From the NCBI GenBank assembly GCA_964414785.1, contig CAYPXZ010000007.1, positions 1-64,000 of the forward strand: a stretch of DNA of 64,000 nucleotides, in the 5' to 3' direction. Both the position numbers and the translations under genes were made by a program. Under the pieces are notes generated by a model, which was given only the letters and a program-made list of their open reading frames with translations, was not told the DNA's origin and did no database searches. Below, piece by piece: positions 53,539 to 62,675 of this stretch. The DNA is from Palsa-1447 sp964414785. Its GTDB lineage: Bacteria > Verrucomicrobiota > Verrucomicrobiia > Opitutales > Opitutaceae. Within the stretch, counting starts at the first letter, position 1, and the number at the start of each line of letters is the position of its first letter.

Positions 53539-54146
53539 TGGGGACCTTGCTCAGATCCGGCTACGGACCCCAATACTGGGGGCGTATCCGGATCGAATAA
53601 GATGATGCATCGAAGTTGGACGATTGTCCATCCGTGAGCTGCGATGATTGAATTCGTCACCACATAATTGGGACTTCTAGTCTCCAACTAAATGGACCCT
53701 CAACTGGACGACGAACAAGGGCCCGAGCGAGCGCCGGTCTGAGAATCCGCGCGACGCGCCGAAATTGGCGAAACGGTGCATTCGTGGGGAACGTAGATAT
53801 GGGGCCGCAGATTGTTAACACCGATCCTCAAGCTGCGGAAAAATGGCGCAGAAACTGGTTCTTCTTTTGGAGACTGAACGCTTGTTGTTCCTCCATGCAC
53901 AGGTACCAGTTTGCCAATGCCCCGGCAACCTACTGAGTCTCGCTGCTTTCCAAGGGCAAAGTGTGTCGATCTCGCTCGTCATCCATTTCGCCTTGGATCT
54001 AGCCAATGGCGGCAACCGCACGGGCAAACGCAGGGTAACACCCCATGGGTCCCAAGCCCGCAGCGCTGTATACTCACATCCAGTAATCCGACCCTTTGGA
54101 CAGGGAAGCCCACGATAGAAAAACCAAAAGACGACCCACTTAGACC
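53539..54146. other. Long AT-rich intergenic region
   Basis: About 600 bases hold no recognised gene. Several overlapping frames with partial protein-like character exist, including a 45-residue plus-strand frame from the ATG at 53799 (MGPQIVNTDPQAAEKWRR at its start) and a 91-residue frame from 53843. They exclude each other and neither has a family match. The region may be a degraded gene remnant. It precedes the small secreted protein at 54147. Confidence 0.4.
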
Positions 54147-54572
54147 ATGAACAATTCAGATACCTCCCGCGCCCGCTCGGCATTCGGCAAGTCCGCCCTA
54201 ATCGCATTTGGATGCGTTCTGAGCCTCACGATGTTTCAAATCCCAGCCGCGCGAGCCGCTGACGATACCCCGGCACTGCGGCCCATGGACGACAAGGCTA
54301 TGAGCCTGCCCTTAACTGCAGACTTCTCAAAAGGTACGGATGCCAATATTGGCCCGTATATCCTCAGTCTCACGAACACCTCGAAGGATGCGATCAAGGT
54401 AAGCGTCAAGATTCACCTGAGCGTGTCATTCCACGCCAACACCAAGGATAGAAATATTTCCGATCACGTCATCGGTCCGGGACAGGTCTGGGCCATAAAT
54501 GATCTTGCCGCGGCCGATACGGTCACCGTCACGGCCGATGGTTTTGCCCCACTGGAACTAACCGTTCCCTAG
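54147..54572 (+). CDS. Small secreted hypothetical protein
   Basis: This 141-residue protein has a clear signal peptide (SALIAFGCVLSLTMFQIPAARA) followed by a domain of alternating strands. FSKGTDANIGPYILSLTNTS, KVSVKIHLSVSFHA and DTVTVTADGFAPLELTV suggest a small beta-sandwich that ends at the last strand. No family was recognised. A periplasmic or extracellular adhesive or chaperone-like role is possible but unproven. It stands alone, flanked by gene-free sequence on both sides, with a lower GC content than nearby host genes. Confidence 0.65.
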   Translation: MNNSDTSRARSAFGKSALIAFGCVLSLTMFQIPAARAADDTPALRPMDDKAMSLPLTADFSKGTDANIGPYILSLTNTSKDAIKVSVKIHLSVSFHANTKDRNISDHVIGPGQVWAINDLAAADTVTVTADGFAPLELTVP

Positions 54573-54870
54573 GAGTCAGAGCCCTCACTCCGCCGCTATT
54601 TCACGAGATCCAGAAAGACCCGCTTGGGTGGTGTCATCCTAGCGGGCCTTGGAGTGTGTGGGCTTGAGTGCAGTGCAGGCGCGCATCCGCGTTTGCCGTG
54701 TTCTGGTTCGCTTTGACGCCGTAGGGAAGCGCGGCGCTTCCTTGAGGCGTCCGGGGAATCTCGTTGGAAACAGACGGTTGCCGTCAGTCCTCCAGTGGGC
54801 GGGTTTGGGCCCAGACAACCAGGGCGGCAGATGGCCAGCCCAAAAGGGACCAAATTCCGGCGGGAAAGCT
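54573..54870. other. Gene-free stretch between the secreted protein and the GH13 gene
   Basis: About 300 bases with no convincing frame on either strand, no clear hairpin with a T-tract and no recognised RNA. The GH13 gene ends here from the right and the small secreted protein from the left. Confidence 0.35.
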
Positions 54871-56715
54871 TCAGAACTCGATGGCCACGGATTCCCGCGC
54901 CTTCAGATGGAGAGGCACCGACATATCGACCTGCCCGCCCGTCATCACATTCCGGCCCGACTTCGCACCCTTCAGTATCCGCCCGAAATGCGACGGATCC
55001 AGGCTGCTGTCACCCGCGTTCTTGTTGAGTACAACCATGACGGCCTGCCGGTCGTCGTATCGAAAGTATACGTAGTATCCTCCAAAGGGGATGTAGTGTA
55101 GCAGCTTCCCCGATGTGACGGCGCTGCTGGTCTTCCGCCAATTGAGGAGCCTTTTCACGTAGTCCTGCATCTCCGCCTGCGCCGGCGTAAGGCCTGCGCC
55201 CGTGAAGGCATTGGTCGGGTCGCCCGCCCAACCGCCCGGCATGTCGGCCCGGATGAGCCCATCCGCACGCTCGATCGGGCTCTTCAACAACACCTCGGTG
55301 CCATAGAAGTACTGGGGTATTCCGCGGGTGGTGGCGGTGAACAGCAGCGAGGTTTTAAGGAGATCGATATCCTCGTGGAGCAGGGAGAAGATGCGCGGCC
55401 TGTCATGGTTGTCGGGAAACACCATCAGCCTCATCGGGTCGGCATACAGGAAGTCCGCCGCGATCGTCTCATACAGCCTGATGAAGCCGGTGCCGCGGGT
55501 CTCCGGGGCGTTCAGAACGGACGGCATCAGGTCGGTCGTCGGAAAATCCATCACCGTCGGCAGCCCTGACTTGTAGCCGTCCCGGTTCACGACGCCCTTC
55601 TGCCAGTAGGCCACCATGTACGGGTTGTCGTTCATCTCCTCCCCCACAATGTTGAAGTTGGGGTACTCCTCCATGACGGCATTGCTCCACCGGGCCATGA
55701 ACTGGGTGTCGGAGTACGAATACGTGTCCTCCCGCACCCCGGAAAGGCCGGCATACTCGATCCACCAGAGGGTGTTCTGGATCAGGTAGCGGGCGACCAG
55801 GGGATTGCGCTGGTTCAGGTCGGGCATCGTGGCGACGAACCACCCGTCGAGGAAGAGTTCCCGCTCCTCGGGGGCGGCATGGATGTCCTGGATCGTCGTG
55901 TGCTGGTTGTTGGTCTGCACGTAGCCTTTCGGGTGGTTCAGCCAGTCCTGGGCGGGCGGGTCCTTCATCCACCAGTGGCCGGTTCCGATGTGGTTGAGCA
56001 CGATGTCCTGTATGACTCCCAGGTGGTGCTCGTTCGCCGCCTTGACGAAGTCGCGGTACTCCTCGTTCGTGCCGAATCGGGCGTCGATCTGGTAGAGATC
56101 CGTGATCGAATACCCGTGGTAGGAATAATGCTCCTGGTTGTTCTCGAGGAGGGGCGTCGGCCAGATCATCGTGAATCCCAACCCCTCGATGTAGTCCAGG
56201 TGCTCGCGCATCCCGCGCAGGTCCCCTCCGTGACGGCCGTTCCGGTTTGAGCGGTCGGCCTTCTCGGCCAACTGCGGCCTGCTGTCATTCGAGGGATCGC
56301 CGTTTGCAAATCGGTCGGGAACAATCAGGTAGATGGCATCCCTCGAATCGAATCCCCGGCGAAGCTCGGAGTCCTTTATCCGGGCATCCAGCCGGTAGGT
56401 GGCGACCGTCACCACCTTGCCGTCCCGCTTGAACTGGATCTCGAACGATCCGGGTGACACATCCGCAGCGATCAGCAGGTTGATGAAGAGATAATTCGGG
56501 CTGTCCGTGCGCTGCACGCCCGACAGCGTGACCCCCTTGTAGGAGATCTCGGGACTGAGCTCGGCGATCTTCTCCCCGTGAACCATCAGCTGCAGCTCCG
56601 GGTGCCTCATCCCGACCCACCAGCTCATTGGCTCCAGGTGCTGGACCTGGTAGGGGGCCGCGTAACCGGAGGAAACCAACGCAACCGCCATGAGCCAGGT
56701 TCGGAGTCTTTTCAT
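54871..56715 (-). CDS. Periplasmic GH13 alpha-amylase family enzyme (SusA/cyclomaltodextrinase-like)
   Basis: This 614-residue exported amylase-family enzyme begins with a signal peptide (TWLMAVALVSSGYA) and an N-terminal beta domain as in cyclomaltodextrinases. Barrel motifs are QDIVLNH (region I), GVREDTYSY with the nucleophile aspartate near residue 330 (region II), NIVGEEM with the acid/base glutamate (region III), and VFPDNHDRPR (region IV). The C-terminal domain ends VPLHLKARESVAIEF. It resembles SusA-type neopullulanases that degrade starch oligosaccharides in the periplasm. AAGGGG lies 5 nt before the ATG at 56715; the upstream open extension lacks homology. Confidence 0.9.
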   Translation of the reverse strand: MKRLRTWLMAVALVSSGYAAPYQVQHLEPMSWWVGMRHPELQLMVHGEKIAELSPEISYKGVTLSGVQRTDSPNYLFINLLIAADVSPGSFEIQFKRDGKVVTVATYRLDARIKDSELRRGFDSRDAIYLIVPDRFANGDPSNDSRPQLAEKADRSNRNGRHGGDLRGMREHLDYIEGLGFTMIWPTPLLENNQEHYSYHGYSITDLYQIDARFGTNEEYRDFVKAANEHHLGVIQDIVLNHIGTGHWWMKDPPAQDWLNHPKGYVQTNNQHTTIQDIHAAPEERELFLDGWFVATMPDLNQRNPLVARYLIQNTLWWIEYAGLSGVREDTYSYSDTQFMARWSNAVMEEYPNFNIVGEEMNDNPYMVAYWQKGVVNRDGYKSGLPTVMDFPTTDLMPSVLNAPETRGTGFIRLYETIAADFLYADPMRLMVFPDNHDRPRIFSLLHEDIDLLKTSLLFTATTRGIPQYFYGTEVLLKSPIERADGLIRADMPGGWAGDPTNAFTGAGLTPAQAEMQDYVKRLLNWRKTSSAVTSGKLLHYIPFGGYYVYFRYDDRQAVMVVLNKNAGDSSLDPSHFGRILKGAKSGRNVMTGGQVDMSVPLHLKARESVAIEF

Positions 56716-56827
56716 GCAGCCCCTTTTCTGGCGCACCCTCTCGCATAGGCGAACGGCGTCCGCGGGATTAAACCTACAAAATCCGGAGAATTCTTTGCTG
56801 GGCAGCGCCGCCCGCCGGGATCGGGAC

Positions 56828-57682
56828 CTATAGGAGCGCGTTGCGGACGGCGTCGATAAAGGCATGCGCACAGACGGGAACCAGCAGGAGGCCGCTTCGG
56901 CGCCAGAAGATCGAAAGGAGGGCGCCGACACCGCAATGAACGAGGGGCAGGGCAATGACCAATACCAGGAACTGCGCGACGCGGTGCTCCGGCTGCAGCG
57001 CCACGGTCGGCAGATGCCACCATCCCCAGAGGGCCGAGAGATAGAAGGCGCACAGCCAGGGGGCGCGCGTACCGCCGCGAGTCAGATAGGAATCGAGGCC
57101 CCCGCGAAAGAAGACCTCCTCGATCATGAAACACACCGGAAGGTAGAGGGTGAACGAGCGCAGACCCTCGAGGATTCGCGCCGTAGCCGTCATTGCGGAA
57201 TGGGAGCGGGCGAAGTAGCCCAGGGCCAGCGTCAGGATGCCGGCGGCGCCCGCCGTGAGAACACACAGTCCGAGCTCGCGCCATTGCGTGCGCGTGCAGA
57301 CGACAATCGACCATGCCAGGGGTATCGCACCCAGCGTTGCGCAGACAAGCCAGAGCTGGACCGCCAATCCCGGGTCCTTCCAGGTAATCAGGTTGCGGAC
57401 GGGCTGTGCCATGAAGCCCGCGACGATCAACCATCCCCACCACGGCAGCGCGAATCGGCCCACGCTGGCGAACCACACCTCAAGCAGGGGCCGCCGCGCA
57501 ATGTACTTCTGGAACAGAAGCAAAAGGGGAATGCCGAGGAGCAGGTAGGCGTTGGCGGAAAGGCCCAGGGCCCATCCGATCGACATCCACAGGCCCACCA
57601 CGCCCGCGGTGACCGCATACTTCCATTGTCCGTCCAAGGGGCGGCCAGCCAGGCCCTCCTCAGCGTTGACCGGGGAATTCAT
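56828..57682 (-). CDS. CPBP family intramembrane metalloprotease
   Basis: This 284-residue membrane protein has about eight hydrophobic segments. The CPBP (Rce1/AbiU-like) catalytic motif EEVFFRGGLDSYLTR lies near residue 186, HCGVGALLSIFWRRSGLLL follows, and HAFIDAVRNALL gives the second histidine region. CPBP proteins cleave prenylated or bacteriocin-type peptides, but bacterial substrates are mostly unknown. The ATG at 57682 gives a normal-sized protein; the long open extension upstream is a shadow. It lies 112 bp upstream of the GH13 gene on the same strand. Confidence 0.85.
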   Translation of the reverse strand: MNSPVNAEEGLAGRPLDGQWKYAVTAGVVGLWMSIGWALGLSANAYLLLGIPLLLLFQKYIARRPLLEVWFASVGRFALPWWGWLIVAGFMAQPVRNLITWKDPGLAVQLWLVCATLGAIPLAWSIVVCTRTQWRELGLCVLTAGAAGILTLALGYFARSHSAMTATARILEGLRSFTLYLPVCFMIEEVFFRGGLDSYLTRGGTRAPWLCAFYLSALWGWWHLPTVALQPEHRVAQFLVLVIALPLVHCGVGALLSIFWRRSGLLLVPVCAHAFIDAVRNALL

Positions 57683-57886
57683 CACCAGGGTTAGATGCCA
57701 GGGCGCCCGCTTTCTTACACGGTCTTTCCATGGAGGTGTGGCAGCGTCATCGGGGCGCGCACTGACGTGAGCGCGGTCGCCGCCGGCCGGCAATCCCCGA
57801 ATTGGGCCCCTGAAACCGACTCCGGGGCCATCCCGGTGAACCTGCAGCGGGCCGACCGTTTTCGTGCATTGCGACGCAAGATGCGG

Positions 57887-57892
57887 TAGAAT
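57887..57892 (+). promoter_or_regulatory. Candidate -10 box for hpt (leaderless)
   Basis: TAGAAT matches the -10 consensus at five of six bases and ends 8 nt before the hpt ATG at 57901. Transcription would then start at or next to the start codon. No good -35 is present at 16-18 bp, so confidence is limited. Confidence 0.3.
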
Positions 57893-57900
57893 CGGCCCGC

Positions 57901-58467
57901 ATGAAATCCTCACCGGACCCAACGCCGAAGGAACCCTCGGATGTTTCCCATGTTCTCGTCTCCGCCGACCAGATCCAGCGCAGGGTCGGCGACCTCGCGC
58001 TCCAGATCAGCCGCGACTACGAGAGCACGAAGCCGCTCCTCATCATCGGCGTCCTGCGCGGCGCATTCATCTTCATGGCGGACCTGACGCGCAAGCTCAC
58101 CGTGCCCCACTCCGTCGATTTCATGGCCGTGAGCAGCTACGGGAAGGATGCGTCCCACGGCGAGGTCCGGATCCTGATGGACCTGCGCGAACCCGTCGAG
58201 GGGCGGCACATCCTGATCGTGGAGGACATTGTCGATAGCGGGCAGACGCTCGACTATCTCTATCGGCTCCTTCAGGCGCGCCATGCCGCCTCACTGCGCA
58301 CCTGCGTCATGGTACGCAAGAAGCGCCCCAGCCTCACGACGCCCATCGACTACCTGGGGTTCGAGATCCCCGATGTGTGGGTCGTCGGTTACGGACTGGA
58401 TTTCGGCGACCGCTACCGCACGCTCCCGTACATCGCCGAGCTCAGGGACGCCACAGCCGGGGGTTAG
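57901..58467 (+). CDS. hpt: Hypoxanthine phosphoribosyltransferase
   Basis: This 188-residue purine-salvage enzyme converts hypoxanthine or guanine and PRPP to IMP or GMP. The PRPP-binding signature LIVEDIVDSGQTLDYL is near residue 107. GVLRGAFIFMADL, VDFMAVSSYGKDASHGEVRI and the C-terminal YLGFEIPDVWVVGYGLDFGDRYR are family motifs. A short charged N-terminal lead precedes the domain. It is divergent from the CPBP gene across about 220 bp and seems to be a single-gene unit. Confidence 0.95.
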   Translation: MKSSPDPTPKEPSDVSHVLVSADQIQRRVGDLALQISRDYESTKPLLIIGVLRGAFIFMADLTRKLTVPHSVDFMAVSSYGKDASHGEVRILMDLREPVEGRHILIVEDIVDSGQTLDYLYRLLQARHAASLRTCVMVRKKRPSLTTPIDYLGFEIPDVWVVGYGLDFGDRYRTLPYIAELRDATAGG

Positions 58468-58742
58468 GGGCCCGTTGGGCAGCGGGCGCCCCTACGGTTT
58501 AACCTCCCGGGGCCTGACCGCGGGGCGAAGCTCGATCCGGGTCAAGGTGACGTTTGCGCCGGTCCCGATCCCCCTCTTCCCCGGCCGGCCCCTCCCGGAA
58601 TTGGCCTGGAGCGAGATCCGGTACGACGCGTACTGCTTCGTTTTGCCGGACGGGCGCCCGGCCCCGTAGCCCCCGGGGCGCGCGCCAGAATCGCACTCGC
58701 CTTCATTCCGGGTCCGCGGCAGAGTCGCCCACCGCTTCGTTC

Positions 58743-60662
58743 ATGGCCCCAATCCCCGCCCCCGCCCCGGAAGACCCGAACAACGCCGACGCACCCCTGA
58801 GGGTGGAAGGCTTCACCGGAACGCCCGAGGAGATCGAGCGCCAGTGGTTCAACGAGGTCTACAAGGGACGCGGGGACACCCTCGCGCAGCTGACGCTTCG
58901 CGCGGTGCTGATGGGGACGATACTCGGGGGGATCCTCGCCCTGACGAACCTCTACATCGGGCTGAAGGCCGGCTGGGGGATAGGCGTATCGATCACGGCG
59001 TGCATCGTTTCCTTCATGGTCTCGTCGCTGCTCGTGCGCCTGAGGATCTCAAAGGAGCCCATGTCGATCCTGGAGACCAACTGCACGCAGTCGACGGCCT
59101 CCGCGGCCGGATACTCGACCGGCGCGACGATGGTCTCCGCATTCGCGGCCTACTACATGATCAACCAGCAGGCGCTGCCCCTGGGGCTCTCGCTCGCGTG
59201 GGTGTTCTTCCTCGCGGTGCTCGGCGTCACCATGGCGATCCCGATGAAGCGCCAGATGATCAACGTCGAGCAGCTGCGCTTCCCGACGGGCATCGCCACC
59301 GCGGAGACGCTCCGGGCCCTCTTCTCCAAGGGGAAGAGCTCCGGCCAGTCGGCCCGCGGCCTCACCTGGGCCGCCGTCGCGGCGGCCATAAGCCAGTTCT
59401 GGGCCGACGGCCTGGCCCTGATCAGCGCCCGCCTTGAGCCGTTCGGCCTGGGCAACCTGGTCGAGCGCGTGGACAAGGTCGTGTTCGGGCCCGTATGGAT
59501 GGGGCGCACGATCACGTTCATCTGGGACCCCGTCTTCCTGGGCGCCGGCGCCCTCATGGGCATCCGCGCCGCCACCAGCATCCTGATCGGAGGCACCCTC
59601 TGCTGGGGTGTCTTTGTCCCGATCATGCAGGCCAAGGGCGTCATCGTCGGATCTGGATACCGCACGATCGTCCCCTGGACCCTCTGGGGCGGGGTGTCGT
59701 GCATGGTCGTCTCGGGGCTCCTCGCGTTCGCCCTCAACTGGCGCGTCATGGCCCGGGCGTTCAGCGGGATCACCGACATCTTCGGCAAGAAGAAGAAGGC
59801 CGTGGACCCGATGGATGCCATTGAGACGCCCATGTGGTGGTTCTTCGCCGGCCAGCTCTTCTCGCTGATCGGCTTGGCGTGGCTCGCCAAGGTGAGCCTC
59901 GGCCTCCCCGTCTGGGAGACCGTCCTGGCCGTGTTCCTGTCGTTCTTCCTCTCCCTGGTCGCGTGCCGCGTGACGGGCGAGACCGACACGACGCCGATCG
60001 GCCCCCTGGGCAAGGTGACGCAGCTCCTCTTCGGCGCCCTGAACCCCGGCAACATGAACATCAACCTGATGAGCGCCAACATCACGTCCGGCGCGGCCAT
60101 CGCCTCCGCCGACCTCCTGACGGACCTGAAGAGCGGGTACCTCCTGGGCGCCCACCCCCGCAAGCAGTTCCTGGCCCAGTTCTGCGGCATCTTCGCCGGC
60201 ACCGTCGTGACGGTCCTGGCGTTCCGCGTGATGGTCCCGACGGCCTCGGTCCTCGGCTCCGACAAGTTCCCGGCCCCGGCGGCGCAGACCTGGCGCATCG
60301 TGGCGCTGGCCCTGAGCAAGGGCTTCGGCGCGCTCGGCACCGTCAACGTCTGGTCGATCGTGATCGGCGGCCTGGTCGGGGCGCTCCTGACCCTCCTTCC
60401 GATCTGGTTCCCCCGCCGCGCCCAGTGGATGCCTTCCGCCTCCGGCATCGGGCTCTCATGGACCTTCCACTGGTACTACGGGCTGCTCTTCTTCCTCGGG
60501 GCCCTGATCGCCTGGGTCATGGAACTCAAGTCGCCGGAGAAGGCCAAGATCTACAACTTCCCGGTGGCGGCCGGCGTCATCGCCGGCGGCTCCCTGATGG
60601 GCGTCGCGCTCATCTTCTGGGAGAACATCCCGATCGTCTACCACCAGGTCTTCGGGCCCTAG
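58743..60662 (+). CDS. OPT family oligopeptide transporter (second copy)
   Basis: This 639-residue polytopic inner-membrane protein is a second OPT-type transporter. After a proline-rich cytoplasmic lead it has LGGILALTNLYIGLKAGWGIGV, ILETNCTQSTASAAGYSTGA (the family's NCTQ block near residue 105), RFPTGIATAETLRALFSKG and GYLLGAHPRKQFLAQFCGIFAG. It lacks the soluble insertion of the first copy at 2802-5141. A long open frame extends upstream, but only the ATG at 58743 leads directly into the family sequence. The 275 bases before it contain no secure gene. Confidence 0.9.
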   Translation: MAPIPAPAPEDPNNADAPLRVEGFTGTPEEIERQWFNEVYKGRGDTLAQLTLRAVLMGTILGGILALTNLYIGLKAGWGIGVSITACIVSFMVSSLLVRLRISKEPMSILETNCTQSTASAAGYSTGATMVSAFAAYYMINQQALPLGLSLAWVFFLAVLGVTMAIPMKRQMINVEQLRFPTGIATAETLRALFSKGKSSGQSARGLTWAAVAAAISQFWADGLALISARLEPFGLGNLVERVDKVVFGPVWMGRTITFIWDPVFLGAGALMGIRAATSILIGGTLCWGVFVPIMQAKGVIVGSGYRTIVPWTLWGGVSCMVVSGLLAFALNWRVMARAFSGITDIFGKKKKAVDPMDAIETPMWWFFAGQLFSLIGLAWLAKVSLGLPVWETVLAVFLSFFLSLVACRVTGETDTTPIGPLGKVTQLLFGALNPGNMNINLMSANITSGAAIASADLLTDLKSGYLLGAHPRKQFLAQFCGIFAGTVVTVLAFRVMVPTASVLGSDKFPAPAAQTWRIVALALSKGFGALGTVNVWSIVIGGLVGALLTLLPIWFPRRAQWMPSASGIGLSWTFHWYYGLLFFLGALIAWVMELKSPEKAKIYNFPVAAGVIAGGSLMGVALIFWENIPIVYHQVFGP

Positions 60663-60681
60663 GCCCGGCCTGGCCGGAGGG

Positions 60682-62658
60682 TCAGGCGGGGTCGACCCGC
60701 TTGACCTCCTTGACCGCCCACTTGGTGACCGTGAGCCCGCGGGCCGCCCTCGCGCTAAGCCCGACGGCCTTCATGTCGAAGTCGAACTCCCTGACGCGGG
60801 CCTTGCTTCGCCCGTCGAGCGAGATGTGCAGCGTCTTCGGCATGGCCTTCTCGGTCGGGCTCGCCTCGAGGTAGATGACCTTCGACCCGTCCGACTTCGC
60901 CAGGGGGTAGAGCTTGTCGCGCGTGACCCCGCCGATCTGGAACCGCTTGGCGTAAGCCTTCCCGCTCGCGCCGTCCTGGTAGACCATCGTGTAGTAGGAC
61001 GTGTCGCCGTCCTTCGGGAACACGGTGCAGCGCAGGATGCCAAGGCCCATGAAGACCTTGTCCGCGACCTTCGACACCTTCATCGACCCGTCGGCCATGA
61101 TGCAGAGCACGCTGTCGAGGATCGTGCACTCCTGCACGAACTCATGCTGCCTCCAGTTGAGCCCGATGAAGCCCTCCTCGCGGTTCACGTACAGCCTCTG
61201 GTTGGCGGAGACGACCTCGGCGGCGCTGATCTGCTCGATCTCGTCGTACTCCGTCCGGCGCTTGATGCCCTTGCCGTACTTCTCCTGCAGCATCTCGAAC
61301 CATTTCACCGCGTACGCGGTCAGGTTCTTCAGGTCGTGCCTCACGCCCTTCATCTCCTCCTCGACCTTCTTCAGCTTCTCGTCGGCCTCGAACCGGTTGT
61401 AGGCCGATATGCGCTTGATGCGGATCTCGGTCAGGCGCGCGATGTCGTCGTCCACGATCTCGCGACGCAGCTGCTTGACGAAGGGCTTCAGGCCCTCGCG
61501 GATCTCGGAGAGCACGCTCTCCCAGGTCTTCGACTTCTCGATCCGCCTGTAGATCCGCTCCTCGATGAAGATCCTCTCCAGGGAGTCCCAGTGCCACTGC
61601 TGCTCGAGCTCGCCCTGGCGGATCTGCAGCTCCTTCTTCAGGAGCTCGACCGTCTTGTTGACGCTGCGCTTGAGGATCTCCCGGACGCCAAGGAACACGG
61701 GCTTGTCGTCGTCGATCACGCACGCCGAGGGCGAGATCGCCACCTGGCACGCCGTGAAGACGTAAAGCTGCTGGATCACCTTCTCGGGCTCCGCCCCCTG
61801 CGGGAGGTGGACGAGGATCTCGACCTTGTCCGCCGTGTTGTCGTCGACCCTCTTGATCTTGATCTTGCCCTTGGCGTTTGCGGCGAGGATCGCCTCGATG
61901 ACGGACTCGGTCGTGGTCCCGTAGGGCAGCTCGGTGATTGCCAGGAGCACCTTGCTCCTCTGCTCGATCCTCGCCCGGATCTTCACCTTCCCGCCGCGCT
62001 CGCCGTCGTTGTACTCGGAGAAGTCGGCGATGCCGCCCGTGGGGAAATCCGGGTATATCCTGAACGTCTTCCCCTGGAGGTGGTTGATGGCCGCCCGGCA
62101 CAGGTCGTTGAAGTTGTGAGGCAGGATCTTCGTCGAGAGCCCGACGGCGATGCCCTCGGCCCCCTCCAAGAGCACGATCGGGAACTTGGCCGGGAGCGTG
62201 ACCGGCTCCCGGGCGCGCCCGTCGTAGCTCAGCTGCCAGGGCGTCGTCTTCGGGTTGAAGAGGACCTCGCGCGCGAAGGGCGTCAGGCGCGCCTCGATGT
62301 AGCGGGGCGCCGCGGCCTCATCGCCCGTCAGGACGTTGCCGAAGTTGCCCTGGGGCTCCACGAGCCAGCCCCTCTGCCCCATCCCGACGAGCGCGGCCCC
62401 GATCGAGGCGTCCCCGTGGGGATGGTAGCGCATCGTGGCGCCGACGACGTTGGCGACCTTGTGGAAGCGCCCGTCGTCCATCTCCCAGAGCGTGTGGAGC
62501 ACGCGGCGAAGGACGGGCTTGAGCCCGTCGTCGATGTGCGGGACCGCCCGGTCCAGGATGACGTAGCTCGCGTAGTCGAGGAACCAGGTGCGGTAGTTGC
62601 GCTCGAGGGGGGCCTCGGGGCCCTTGCTCGATCCTGGGAAGAGGGGTTCTTTGGGCAT
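60682..62658 (-). CDS. parC: DNA topoisomerase IV subunit A-like (ParC/GyrA family)
   Basis: This 658-residue type IIA topoisomerase A subunit cleaves DNA through the tyrosine in AAAPRYIEARLTPFA. RYHPHGDASIGAAL and LLEGAEGIAVGLSTKILPHN belong to the same core, and a coiled coil (EADEKLKKVEEEMKGVRHDLK) precedes the C-terminal domain. It is shorter than typical GyrA (about 850) or ParC (about 750), and no GyrA box (QRRGGKG-like) is visible in the C-terminal domain, which favours the ParC role. ATG at 62658 was chosen; a TTG at 62679 would overlap the parE stop. Confidence 0.9.
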   Translation of the reverse strand: MPKEPLFPGSSKGPEAPLERNYRTWFLDYASYVILDRAVPHIDDGLKPVLRRVLHTLWEMDDGRFHKVANVVGATMRYHPHGDASIGAALVGMGQRGWLVEPQGNFGNVLTGDEAAAPRYIEARLTPFAREVLFNPKTTPWQLSYDGRAREPVTLPAKFPIVLLEGAEGIAVGLSTKILPHNFNDLCRAAINHLQGKTFRIYPDFPTGGIADFSEYNDGERGGKVKIRARIEQRSKVLLAITELPYGTTTESVIEAILAANAKGKIKIKRVDDNTADKVEILVHLPQGAEPEKVIQQLYVFTACQVAISPSACVIDDDKPVFLGVREILKRSVNKTVELLKKELQIRQGELEQQWHWDSLERIFIEERIYRRIEKSKTWESVLSEIREGLKPFVKQLRREIVDDDIARLTEIRIKRISAYNRFEADEKLKKVEEEMKGVRHDLKNLTAYAVKWFEMLQEKYGKGIKRRTEYDEIEQISAAEVVSANQRLYVNREEGFIGLNWRQHEFVQECTILDSVLCIMADGSMKVSKVADKVFMGLGILRCTVFPKDGDTSYYTMVYQDGASGKAYAKRFQIGGVTRDKLYPLAKSDGSKVIYLEASPTEKAMPKTLHISLDGRSKARVREFDFDMKAVGLSARAARGLTVTKWAVKEVKRVDPA

Positions 62659-62675
62659 GCTTCGGTGGGCCTGGA

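Noticed and set aside
53843..54118. 91-residue plus-strand frame in the long intergenic region
   Set aside because: Competes with another frame and a minus-strand frame over the same bases; no family, no ribosome site, so not called a gene.
54596..54853. 85-residue minus-strand frame after the small secreted protein
   Set aside because: Proline/arginine-rich with no homology; typical of a chance frame in GC-rich DNA.
58468..58742. Open frames between hpt and the second OPT gene, one ending at 58669 on the plus strand
   Set aside because: High third-position GC is seen in both directions, there is no start after hpt and no family match; probably spacer or a relic.
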